The position numbers and the translations under genes were made by a program. From Bacteroidota bacterium (GTDB lineage Bacteria > Bacteroidota > Ignavibacteria > UBA10030 > UBA8401), in NCBI GenBank assembly GCA_030824295.1, contig JAVBYA010000436.1:1-8698 (forward strand): 8,698 nt of DNA. Reading direction: 5' to 3'. A model generated the notes under the pieces. It was not told the origin of the DNA. It saw only the letters and a program-made list of their open reading frames with translations, and ran no database searches. Below, piece by piece: positions 1-6,146 of this stretch; positions within the stretch are counted from its first letter, which is position 1, and each line of letters opens with the position of its first letter.

Positions 1-576
1 CGCGCCCCCTGCCACGCACGGTCCCATGATGGCCGCGATCTGCGTGATGCCCATGGCGGACATCACGGCATTGTTCCGGAAGATACGTCCGAAGTGTTCC
101 TTGTCCGGGAAGATCTCGGACTGCATCGGCAGGAAGACGCCGGCAGAATCGACCAGATAGACGATCGGGAGCCGGTTCTCGATGGCGATCTCCTGCGCAC
201 GGAGGTTCTTCTTGGCGGTGATGGGGAACCACGCTCCCGCCTTCACCGTGGCATCGTTGGCGACGATGACCACATCCCGTCCGGCGATGGTGCCGATCCC
301 GAAGACGGTCCCGCCCGACGGTGCTCCGCCGTATTCCTCGTACATACCGTACGCCGTGAACAGTCCGATCTCCAGGAAATGGCTCTTGGGATCGATGAGC
401 CGCTCGATCCGTTCCCGCGCCGTCATCTTCCCTTTCTTCTTATGCTTCGCGATGGCATCGCTCCCGCCGCCGAGCATCACCTGCCGGGACTTCGCATCCA
501 ATGCCTTCAGCGCCTCACGGTGGAATGCTTCGTTACGCTTGTATGTCTCGTCCTTGCGGACCTCGGTACCGATCAT
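1..576 (-). CDS. acyl-CoA carboxylase carboxyltransferase (beta) subunit, methylcrotonyl-CoA carboxylase-like, partial
   Basis: This is the N-terminal 192 residues of a biotin-dependent carboxyltransferase; the frame is still open at the left edge. The family moves CO2 from carboxybiotin to an acyl-CoA and pairs with a biotin carboxylase/BCCP alpha subunit, which is not in the window. Seen: RERIERLIDP (54-63), SGGTVFGIG (87-95), ANDATVKAGAWFP (106-118), KKNLRAQEIA (122-131), VDSAGVFLP (142-150), IFPDKEHFGRIF (155-166), MGPCVAGGA (184-192). The AxFLPxQxxxFPDxxHFGRIF stretch resembles methylcrotonyl-CoA carboxylase beta more than propionyl-CoA carboxylase, but geranyl-CoA or another acyl-CoA cannot be excluded. 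Family members are about 530-540 residues, so roughly 345 are missing. The ATG at 576 is the only reasonable start because an in-frame stop lies about 30 nt upstream. No clear Shine-Dalgarno precedes it. It lies 56 nt after an acyl-CoA dehydrogenase, fitting leucine or other acyl-CoA catabolism. Confidence 0.92.
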   Translation of the reverse strand, partial: MIGTEVRKDETYKRNEAFHREALKALDAKSRQVMLGGGSDAIAKHKKKGKMTARERIERLIDPKSHFLEIGLFTAYGMYEEYGGAPSGGTVFGIGTIAGRDVVIVANDATVKAGAWFPITAKKNLRAQEIAIENRLPIVYLVDSAGVFLPMQSEIFPDKEHFGRIFRNNAVMSAMGITQIAAIMGPCVAGGA

Positions 577-590
577 ATTGTAGAGTGAAG

Positions 591-625
591 TGTAATTGAT
601 TCAATAAATCATTGAATCAATTACA
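591..625. repeat. perfect 15-bp AT-rich inverted repeat between dehydrogenase and carboxyltransferase
   Basis: The arms TGTAATTGATTCAAT (591-605) and ATTGAATCAATTACA (611-625) are perfect reverse complements around a 5-nt spacer, AAATC. Each arm itself contains an 11-bp near-palindrome, ATTGAWTCAAT (595-605 and 611-621), so the element is also two copies of one site spaced 16 bp start to start. It fills most of the 56-nt gap, beginning 7 nt past the dehydrogenase stop and ending 14 nt before the next ATG. No T-run follows on the minus strand, so a standard intrinsic terminator is unlikely. It could be an operator for a dimeric regulator, or an mRNA hairpin affecting processing, stability or translation of the downstream gene. 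The symmetry is observed; the roles are inferred. Confidence 0.85.
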
Positions 626-632
626 GTTGGTT

Positions 633-1784
633 TTATAAAAGAATATTTCTTGCGATCACCAGCTTCTGGATCTCACTGGTCCCTTCGCCGATGGTGAGCA
701 GTTTCACATCACGGTAGAACTTCTCCACCGGATACTCCTTCGTGAATCCGTATCCGCCGTGGATCTGCACTGCTTCGTTCGCTGCGCGCGTTGCTGTTTC
801 GCTCGCAAAGAGTTTCGCCTGCGCGGAGGCCAGGTTCACATCCGCCCCCTTCATCCGCAGGAATGCCGCCTTTCGCGTGAGCAGACGGGACGCTTCAATC
901 TCCATCGCCATATCGGCCAGCTTGAATTGGATCCCTTGATTCTCTGCGATCGGTTTGCCGAACTGTTCGCGTACTTTCGCATAGGCGATGCTTGCATCCA
1001 ATGCTCCTTGCGCCAAACCCACCGCCAAAGCCGCAATACCGATGCGTCCGCCGTCCAGCACGTTCAGCGCCTGCTTGAATCCTTCCCCCACACCGCCGAT
1101 GAGGTTGCCTGCCGGTATGCGGACATTGTCAAAGATCAGCGTGGCCGTCTCACTGCACCGCATGCCGAGCTTGTTCTCTTTCTTGCCGGAAGTGAAACCG
1201 GGCGTTCCTTTCTCCACAATGAATGCGGAGATGGATCGGCTCTTGGTCCTGTCCGTCACCGCAAGGATGACGAACGTCTCACCGGTGATACCGTGCGTGA
1301 TGAAATTCTTCGTGCCGTTCAGCACCCACTCTTCTCCCTCCTTCACTGCGACGGTCCTCATCCCTCCTGCATCGCTGCCGGAGAATGCTTCGGTCAGCCC
1401 CCATCCGCCGATCTTCCTTCCGCTGCAGAGGTCCGGAAGATACTTCTTCTTGAGCGCCTCATCGGCAAAACTGTTGATGTGACTGATGCAGAGTCCATTG
1501 TGCGCGCACAGCCCAAGGGCAACGGAAGGATCGACCTTCGCGATCTCTTCCACGATCACGCTGAAATCCGCTACGGTGAGACCGGCGCCGCCGTATTCCT
1601 CCGGGAAGTATGCACCGAGGAACCCGAGGCCTGCCATTTTTTTGAAGAGGGTCAGAGGGAATTCCTGCGACTCGTCGTACTGCATCACCAGCGGCCGGAT
1701 CTCCTTCTCGGCAAAGTCCCGGGCCATGGCCTGGACCATCAACATCTGATCGGTCGGGGTGAATTGTAGTGCGGTGTCGGGCAT
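633..1784 (-). CDS. acyl-CoA dehydrogenase, short-chain / short-branched-chain type
   Basis: This 383-residue FAD flavoprotein should catalyse alpha,beta-dehydrogenation of a short acyl-CoA, passing electrons to an electron-transfer flavoprotein. The length is full for the family and all domains are present: N-terminal helical domain (about 1-120), beta domain with GGWGLTEAFSGSDAG (126-140) and NGTKNFITHG (156-165), and C-terminal helical domain with REQFGKPI (272-279) and QIHGGYGF (340-347). The catalytic base is Glu367 in GEGTSEIQ, the position used by short- and medium-chain enzymes. The helix that carries the base in isovaleryl- and long-chain enzymes reads LDGGRIGIAA (243-252), with no Glu. 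A butyryl- or 2-methylbutyryl-CoA-type enzyme is therefore more likely than isovaleryl-CoA dehydrogenase. The ATG at 1784 has a GAAGGA Shine-Dalgarno about 8 nt upstream. It is first in its unit, followed after 56 nt by the carboxyltransferase gene. Family very sure; substrate inferred. Confidence 0.96.
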   Translation of the reverse strand: MPDTALQFTPTDQMLMVQAMARDFAEKEIRPLVMQYDESQEFPLTLFKKMAGLGFLGAYFPEEYGGAGLTVADFSVIVEEIAKVDPSVALGLCAHNGLCISHINSFADEALKKKYLPDLCSGRKIGGWGLTEAFSGSDAGGMRTVAVKEGEEWVLNGTKNFITHGITGETFVILAVTDRTKSRSISAFIVEKGTPGFTSGKKENKLGMRCSETATLIFDNVRIPAGNLIGGVGEGFKQALNVLDGGRIGIAALAVGLAQGALDASIAYAKVREQFGKPIAENQGIQFKLADMAMEIEASRLLTRKAAFLRMKGADVNLASAQAKLFASETATRAANEAVQIHGGYGFTKEYPVEKFYRDVKLLTIGEGTSEIQKLVIARNILL

Positions 1785-1831
1785 GGTGCGTCCTTCATAT
1801 GTTTGATGAGGGTGCTGATGGAGCCGTTCCG

Positions 1832-1852
1832 CCGGCAGAGGTGTGTTGCCGG
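1832..1852 (-). other. hairpin in the 5' leader of the acyl-CoA dehydrogenase gene
   Basis: Arms CCGGCA (1832-1837) and TGCCGG (1847-1852) are perfect complements around a 9-nt loop and would form a short GC-rich stem in the minus-strand transcript about 48 nt before the ATG at 1784. With the predicted promoter at 1916-1944 this falls in a leader of about 125 nt. No T-run follows, so it is not a terminator, and no known riboswitch class was recognised. A 6-bp stem can occur by chance at this GC content. Confidence 0.3.
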
Positions 1853-1876
1853 GACAGGGAGCGCTTCCGCACCGAT

Positions 1877-1893
1877 GGTCACTGTTTGTGACC
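1877..1893. promoter_or_regulatory. candidate operator, GGTCAC-N5-GTGACC inverted repeat
   Basis: Perfect 6-bp arms GGTCAC (1877-1882) and GTGACC (1888-1893) flank TGTTT, giving the odd-length symmetry typical of dimeric regulator sites. The repeat lies between the predicted -10 element (1916-1921) and the ATG at 1784, at about +16 to +32 from the likely start site, where a bound repressor would block transcription. Acyl-CoA catabolic genes are often controlled by TetR-family acyl-CoA sensors, which makes such a regulator plausible, but none is encoded here. The symmetry is observed; regulator and function are inferred. Confidence 0.4.
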
Positions 1894-1915
1894 GGAGGAA
1901 CGAAAGCACTCTGAG

Positions 1916-1944
1916 AAAATAGAAAACGTTGGAGGGAAGTGCAA
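1916..1944 (-). promoter_or_regulatory. candidate sigma70-like promoter for the acyl-CoA dehydrogenase unit
   Basis: On the minus strand, TTGCAC (1944-1939) and TATTTT (1921-1916) are separated by exactly 17 nt. They match the -35 and -10 consensus at 3 and 4 of 6 positions, with the TTG and TAT cores kept. The start site would be near 1909. The placement is sensible: just after the terminator-like hairpin of the preceding gene and within the largest gap of the window (181 bp). If the host belongs to Bacteroidota its primary sigma factor prefers a different consensus, which lowers confidence. Confidence 0.35.
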
Positions 1945-1948
1945 GCGA

Positions 1949-1967
1949 AAGCGCCCTTGCGGCGCTT
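1949..1967 (-). terminator. probable weak intrinsic terminator after the amidohydrolase gene
   Basis: The minus-strand transcript reads AAGCGCC, a 5-nt loop GCAAG, then GGCGCTT: a perfect 7-bp GC-rich stem that overlaps the TAA stop of the amidohydrolase (1966-1968). The following bases are TTTCGCTTGC (1950-1941, overlapping the stem end), a broken rather than continuous T-run, so termination may be partial. Its place at the end of the plsY-gpsA-amidohydrolase set and before a candidate promoter supports a unit boundary. Confidence 0.45.
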
Positions 1968-3621
1968 ACTCTCTATTATAGATGACGGTTCCGCCCAGGA
2001 TGGTCATCATCACTTTCATTTCTTGGATCCGCACAGGATCAGCGGTCAGGATATCATCCGAAAGGACGACCATATCGGCGAGTTTTCCGGCGGTGATGCT
2101 CCCCTTCTCCTGTTCTTCAAATGCGGCGTAGGCGTTGTTGATGGTATAACATTCGATCGCTTCGCGGACGGTGATGCGCTGTTCGGGATACCATCCGTTG
2201 GGATTGGCACCATCGATGGTGCGGCGGGTGACGGCCGCATAGATGCCGAGCAGCGGATCGAGCGGAGCAACGGTCCAGTCCGAACCGAAGCTGAGTTTCA
2301 CGCCGGCATCCAGGAAGGAGCGGAACGGATAGGTGGTCCGGCACCGCACATCGCCGATGCGGTTCACTGCCCAGCGGCCGTCATCGATGGCATGGTACGG
2401 CTGCACGGCGGCGATCACGCCGAGCGATGCGAACCGCTGGAAATCCTTCGGGTGGATATGCTGCGCATGTTCGATGCGGAACCGCCGGTCCCACGCTGCA
2501 TTCTTCCGGACGATGCGGTCGAACATATCCAGCAGCAGACTGTTGGCACTGTCCCCGATGGCATGCACCCGCAGCTGCAGCCGTGCGCTGTCCGCCGCCG
2601 TCATCCACCGTTCGAGCCGTCCGTCCGTCACCACATCCATCGGCAGTCCATACGTATCCTCGTTGAGGAATTTCTCGAAGAAGAGTGCGGTGGAGGAACC
2701 GAGTGAGCCGTCCACGAATGCCTTCAGCGCACCGAGCCCGATCATCTCTGTGCCGAACGGCGCCTGAATGCCGGACGCCGAGAGCGAACGCCAGTTGGAG
2801 ATGAAACCGACGCAGTTCATGCGCGCTGTCAGTTCCCCGCGCCTCTCAAGCTCACGGTAGGTCTTGATGTCGCGGTCGCCGTTGGAGTATGCCATGTCCT
2901 GAATGGATGTGACGCCGAGTTTCCGCGCCTCTGCCAGTGCCAGCCGCGCTGCGCCGAGCAGCTCCTCGTCGGAGGGCGGCGGAATGACGGCATAGACCGG
3001 GGACATCGCTTCATCCTTCAGCAGTCCGGTCGGTTCTCCAGTCACAGGATCGCGGACGATGGTACCGCCGGGAGGATCGGGTGTGTTGCGGGTGATTCCT
3101 GCCCGTTTGAGTGCGGCGCTGTTCGCCAATGCCATATGACCGTCATACCGGTTCACCATCACTGGAGTATCCCCGGTGAGTGCATCGATGAGGTCTTTGG
3201 AAGGGAGTTTGCCGCTCTTCCAGAGATCGTGGTCCCAATCCCCGCCGGTGATCCACGTTCCGGGACGTTCTTTGGCCCGCTGCCCGATGATGCGCGCGAA
3301 CGCCTGCTCGTCTCCGGCAGTACGGAGGTCGACGCTCTGCAGCTGGAACCCGCCGGTCATGAAATGCGTGTGGTTGTCGATGAATCCCGGGAGGACGCGG
3401 CGGCGTTTCAGGTCGACGACTTTGGTCTTGCTCCCCTTCCACTTGTCGATCGCTTTCGAAGAGCCGACGGCGGCGATACGTCCGCCGATGACGGCGACCG
3501 CTTCCGCTTCCGGACGTGCGCTATCGACGGTCCAGATACGACCGTTGGTGTAAATGACATCGGCATACTGCTGCGGGAACAGTACTGCAGGGAGAATAAG
3601 TAGGAGGAAGAATCGGTACAT
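1966..3621 (-). CDS. exported YtcJ-like metal-dependent amidohydrolase (Amidohydrolase 3 family)
   Basis: This 551-residue protein has the layout of the YtcJ/N-substituted formamide deformylase branch of the amidohydrolase superfamily, which hydrolyses C-N bonds in amides or related substrates; the substrate cannot be told. Residues 1-20 form a signal peptide (Arg3, then a run of Leu, Ile, Phe and Val) with likely cleavage after Ala20, so it probably works in the periplasm or outside the cell. The mature protein opens with the usual DVIYTNGRIWTVD strand (21-33). Metal ligands expected for the family are visible: His84 and His86 in DNHTHF, a likely carboxylated Lys300 in ALKAFVDGSLGS, His353 in RVHAIGD, His385 in IEHAQHI and Asp448 in FGSDW. 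A C-terminal beta-sandwich strand, GKLADMVVLSDD (512-523), closes it. The ATG at 3621 has GAGG 4 nt upstream. It follows gpsA by 35 nt with no obvious link to phospholipid synthesis. Confidence 0.93.
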   Translation of the reverse strand: MYRFFLLLILPAVLFPQQYADVIYTNGRIWTVDSARPEAEAVAVIGGRIAAVGSSKAIDKWKGSKTKVVDLKRRRVLPGFIDNHTHFMTGGFQLQSVDLRTAGDEQAFARIIGQRAKERPGTWITGGDWDHDLWKSGKLPSKDLIDALTGDTPVMVNRYDGHMALANSAALKRAGITRNTPDPPGGTIVRDPVTGEPTGLLKDEAMSPVYAVIPPPSDEELLGAARLALAEARKLGVTSIQDMAYSNGDRDIKTYRELERRGELTARMNCVGFISNWRSLSASGIQAPFGTEMIGLGALKAFVDGSLGSSTALFFEKFLNEDTYGLPMDVVTDGRLERWMTAADSARLQLRVHAIGDSANSLLLDMFDRIVRKNAAWDRRFRIEHAQHIHPKDFQRFASLGVIAAVQPYHAIDDGRWAVNRIGDVRCRTTYPFRSFLDAGVKLSFGSDWTVAPLDPLLGIYAAVTRRTIDGANPNGWYPEQRITVREAIECYTINNAYAAFEEQEKGSITAGKLADMVVLSDDILTADPVRIQEMKVMMTILGGTVIYNRE

Positions 3622-3656
3622 GCGGCCTCGCGCGGTTGACCGGACAGTGGAGTGGA

Positions 3657-4655
3657 TCAGTGTTCCCCTTTGATGCTGCGGGTCATCAGGTCCTCAGTGG
3701 CTTTATGCGGTTCTTTGCCGCTGAACATGATGTTATGCACTTCGGAGAAGATGGCCATTTCGGTGTGATGTTTGCGCGCAAGGTCCACGGCAGATTTACA
3801 AGTGGCGACCCCCTCGGCGACCATCACCATCTCACCGAGGATGTCGTCGAGCTTCCGTCCGCGGCCGAGTTCCTCGCCGACATGGCGGTTACGGCTGTGC
3901 TTGCTCATACAGGTGACGATCAGGTCACCGACGCCGGAAAGTCCGGAGAACGTGCGAGGAAGAGCTCCCATCTTGTCGCCGAGACGGGTCATTTCCGCGA
4001 TACCGCGGGTGATGATGGCTGCTTTGGTATTGTCGCCGAATCCTGCACCGTCCACAACGCCGGCGCCGATGGCGATGACGTTCTTGAGTGCACCGCCGAG
4101 CTCCACGCCGCGGATATCGTCCGAAACGTAAACGCGGAAGTACGGAGTGTTGAAGGATTGAGCGACGATCTTTGCGGTGCGGGCACTGAACGAGGAAGAG
4201 ACGACAGCGGTCGGGATCCGCTTCACGACCTCTTCCGCATGGCTCGGTCCCGAGAGGATGGCGATGTTGGAGCGTTTTTCGTGTTCGAGGACATCCAGCA
4301 TCACTTCGGACATCGTCATCAGGGTGGAGTTCTCGATCCCCTTCGCCACGTTCACGATGATGGTCCGGGTCAGATCGATGTGGGCGATGTCCTTCAGGAT
4401 ATTCCGGAGGAATTGGGACGGCACCGCCGTGATGATCATATCCTTTTTGGAGGCGGCTTCCTCCACATCGTGAGTGATCTTGAGATGCTTCGGCAGGGTG
4501 ACACCGGGCAGGTAATCCTTGTTCGTCCGCGCTTCGCGCATCTCCTCGGTCTGGTCCGGACGGTAACTCCAGAGGGTCACATCGCGGAAATTCTCACAGA
4601 GCACAATGGCAAGTGTTGTTCCCCAGCTTCCGGCCCCAAGTACTGAAATACGCAT
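3657..4655 (-). CDS. gpsA: glycerol-3-phosphate dehydrogenase [NAD(P)+]
   Basis: GpsA reduces dihydroxyacetone phosphate to sn-glycerol 3-phosphate in the cytoplasm, supplying the backbone of membrane phospholipids. The 332 residues are normal for the bacterial enzyme. The N-terminal Rossmann fold has GAGSWGT (7-13). Further motifs are NVAKGIE (102-108), SGPSHAEEV (135-143), the catalytic-lysine segment GALKNVIAIGAG (188-199, Lys191), GDNTKAAIITRG (207-218), GLSGVGDLIVTC (238-249), SRNRHVG (254-260) and AEGV (280-283). All key residues are present. The ATG at 4655 follows a GTAGGTGG stretch that can act as a Shine-Dalgarno, and the N-terminus MRISVLGAG is typical. It lies 34 nt after plsY, whose product uses glycerol 3-phosphate directly, so co-transcription makes metabolic sense. 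Identification is firm. Confidence 0.98.
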   Translation of the reverse strand: MRISVLGAGSWGTTLAIVLCENFRDVTLWSYRPDQTEEMREARTNKDYLPGVTLPKHLKITHDVEEAASKKDMIITAVPSQFLRNILKDIAHIDLTRTIIVNVAKGIENSTLMTMSEVMLDVLEHEKRSNIAILSGPSHAEEVVKRIPTAVVSSSFSARTAKIVAQSFNTPYFRVYVSDDIRGVELGGALKNVIAIGAGVVDGAGFGDNTKAAIITRGIAEMTRLGDKMGALPRTFSGLSGVGDLIVTCMSKHSRNRHVGEELGRGRKLDDILGEMVMVAEGVATCKSAVDLARKHHTEMAIFSEVHNIMFSGKEPHKATEDLMTRSIKGEH

Positions 4656-4689
4656 ATGACCACCTACAACGCGGGTGAATGGAAAAGGA

Positions 4690-5361
4690 TCAGCGGGAGC
4701 CTTTGAAATGGGTCAGCTTGTTCTCCGTCCCTGCCAGCAGCCGCTTGATGTTCTCGCGGTGGGTGAATGTGATGAGCAGGGAGACGGCGATGGCGAAATA
4801 GACGAGCGTGTGATACCCGGGGATATCCACCTGGAAGAGGTGTTCACGAATGAAGAGCGTCACCGGGATCGCCATGGCGGCAAGGATCGAGCCGAGGGAT
4901 ACATAGCGGGAGATCATGAAGACCGTGGCAAAGACCCCCATTGCCACGGCGAATTCAACAGGAGCAAGTCCCAGCACCATTCCGGCGCCGGTCGCGACCC
5001 CTTTACCTCCCTTGAAGCCGGCAAAGAGGGTCCAGATATGTCCCAGCACTGCTGAGAGACCGCAGATGATCTGCACGACCGTGAAATCCTGGAAGGGAGT
5101 ATTATTATTGAAGGGAAGCGTGGAGGGATCCCAGAAGAACTGCGGGACGTAGTACGTAGCGAACACCCCTTTGAACAGATCGAACAGGATGACAGCAAGT
5201 CCGATCTTCCATCCCAACATGCGCAGGACGTTGGTCCCGCCGGCATTGCCGCTGCCGAACTTCCGGATATCCCCAGCGTCGGCGAGCTTCGTTGCGATGA
5301 TGGATGTCGGGATCGAGCCGATGACGTAGCTGAGCAGTATGACGATCGCTAAAGTTTCCAT
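4690..5361 (-). CDS. plsY: acyl-phosphate:glycerol-3-phosphate acyltransferase
   Basis: PlsY is an integral membrane enzyme that transfers the acyl group of acyl-phosphate to position 1 of glycerol 3-phosphate, making lysophosphatidic acid. Its acyl-phosphate donor is made by PlsX, not seen here. The 223 residues carry the three conserved motifs: GSIPTS (15-20) with SGNAGGTNVLR (37-47); GHIWTLFAGFKGGKGVAT (107-124); and THRENIKRLLAG (200-211). The second Gly in GNAGGTN replaces the Ala of the common GNIGATN form. Hydrophobic segments near 3-25, 50-72, 97-115, 122-150, 153-171 and 184-200 fit a multi-pass protein. A polar stretch at about 73-95, rich in Asn, Pro and Asp, makes it slightly longer than many relatives. 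The ATG at 5361 has GGAAGAG about 4 nt upstream. It starts after a 90-bp gap, so it probably leads the plsY-gpsA unit. Confidence 0.97.
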   Translation of the reverse strand: METLAIVILLSYVIGSIPTSIIATKLADAGDIRKFGSGNAGGTNVLRMLGWKIGLAVILFDLFKGVFATYYVPQFFWDPSTLPFNNNTPFQDFTVVQIICGLSAVLGHIWTLFAGFKGGKGVATGAGMVLGLAPVEFAVAMGVFATVFMISRYVSLGSILAAMAIPVTLFIREHLFQVDIPGYHTLVYFAIAVSLLITFTHRENIKRLLAGTENKLTHFKGSR

Positions 5362-5413
5362 TGTCTCTTCCGTTGTGTCGAATTCAGGTGACTATCGGAA
5401 AATAAGGATATTG

Positions 5414-5440
5414 GACGGTCAGAAGCAAGGAATTACCGTC
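5414..5440. repeat. 6-bp inverted repeat in the ispD-plsY gap
   Basis: GACGGT (5414-5419) and ACCGTC (5435-5440) are perfect complements around a 15-nt spacer, in the 90-bp gap between the ispD stop and the plsY start. On the minus strand it is followed by a loosely T-rich stretch, CAATATCCTTATTTTCC, so it might act as a weak terminator for the queA-permease-ispD set, but the short stem and long loop make this doubtful. Nothing else stood out in the gap. Confidence 0.25.
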
Positions 5441-5451
5441 ATCCCCTGCAT

Positions 5452-6141
5452 TTAGGGATTGAACCGTTGTATAAGCAATTCGGCCAGCAGCAGGTCGTCC
5501 GGCGTGGTGATCTTGATGTTCTCGTAGCTCCCCTCCACGATGATCGGAAGGATACCGATCTGCTCCGCCAGGAACGAATCATCCGTAGCGGTGATAGCGT
5601 TCTTTGCGGCATGCGCATACGCATCCACGATGATCTTCCGGCGAAAGGTCTGCGGTGTCTGCACGCTCCAGAGTGACGACCGGTTCAGCGTGCGCTCCAC
5701 ACGGCCGTCCGTTGAGGCCATTTTCATGGTATCCTTGGCGCGGACAGCGACGATGGATGCGCCGAAATGTCTCGCTGTATCGATGGACTGGGAGATGTCG
5801 CGGAGGTGGACGAACGGACGGACAGCATCATGGACGATGACGATCTCCGCCTGTTCATCGATATGATCCAATGCCTTCGCGATGGAATCCTGCCGCCGCG
5901 CTCCTCCCTCCACCGGAGGGCGCAGCTTCGTGAGACCATACTGTTCCCGGAACCCTTCGATGATGCCGAACGACGATGCCTGCGTTGCGACGATGATCTC
6001 CTGGATATCCGTACTCTGCTGGAACCGTTCCAGCGTGTGGACGAGGATCGGCTTGTCGTTCAGCAGCAGGAACTGCTTGCCGATGGTCGCTCCCATCCGC
6101 TCGCCGAACCCGGCGGCCGGTATGATCACACTGGTGAACAC
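5452..6141 (-). CDS. ispD: 2-C-methyl-D-erythritol 4-phosphate cytidylyltransferase
   Basis: IspD couples MEP with CTP to give CDP-ME and diphosphate, the third step of the non-mevalonate isoprenoid pathway, in the cytoplasm. The 229 residues match the family length. The nucleotide-binding loop is PAAGFGERMG (8-17) with Lys22. Further hallmarks are GGARRQDS (79-86), VHDAVRPF (103-110), VRAKDTMK (133-140), TLNR (151-154), QTPQTF (161-166), TDD (186-188) and EGSYENIKITTPDDL (203-217). The start is GTG at 6141: the codon frame places it directly before FTSVIIPAAG, with no usable ATG near the conserved N-terminus. It begins 5 nt after the permease stop, with its Shine-Dalgarno inside the permease gene, so translational coupling is likely. 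ispF, often beside or fused to ispD elsewhere, is not here. Identification is firm. Confidence 0.97.
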   Translation of the reverse strand: MFTSVIIPAAGFGERMGATIGKQFLLLNDKPILVHTLERFQQSTDIQEIIVATQASSFGIIEGFREQYGLTKLRPPVEGGARRQDSIAKALDHIDEQAEIVIVHDAVRPFVHLRDISQSIDTARHFGASIVAVRAKDTMKMASTDGRVERTLNRSSLWSVQTPQTFRRKIIVDAYAHAAKNAITATDDSFLAEQIGILPIIVEGSYENIKITTPDDLLLAELLIQRFNP

Positions 6142-6146
6142 CGGGA

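Noticed and set aside
94..588. Plus-strand open frames at the left edge
   Set aside because: The minus strand here encodes the conserved N-terminus of a carboxyltransferase over its whole length, so the plus frames are shadows.
591..625. Reading the inverted repeat as an FNR/CRP site or an intrinsic terminator
   Set aside because: The half-sites do not have TTGAT-N4-ATCAA spacing, and no T-run follows the stem on either strand in a position to end a known gene.
759..1769. Plus-strand open frame of 336 codons opposite the acyl-CoA dehydrogenase
   Set aside because: The opposite strand encodes a complete, motif-rich dehydrogenase. The plus-strand product has no recognisable motif.
3636..4646. 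Plus-strand open frame of 336 codons opposite gpsA
   Set aside because: It mirrors gpsA almost exactly in extent, as expected for antisense codon bias, and its product resembles no known protein.
5362..5451. Promoter for plsY in the 90-bp gap
   Set aside because: One is expected here, but the best candidates (TTGCTT with TATCCT or TTATTT) have poor spacing or match, and no Bacteroidota-type element fits well enough to report.
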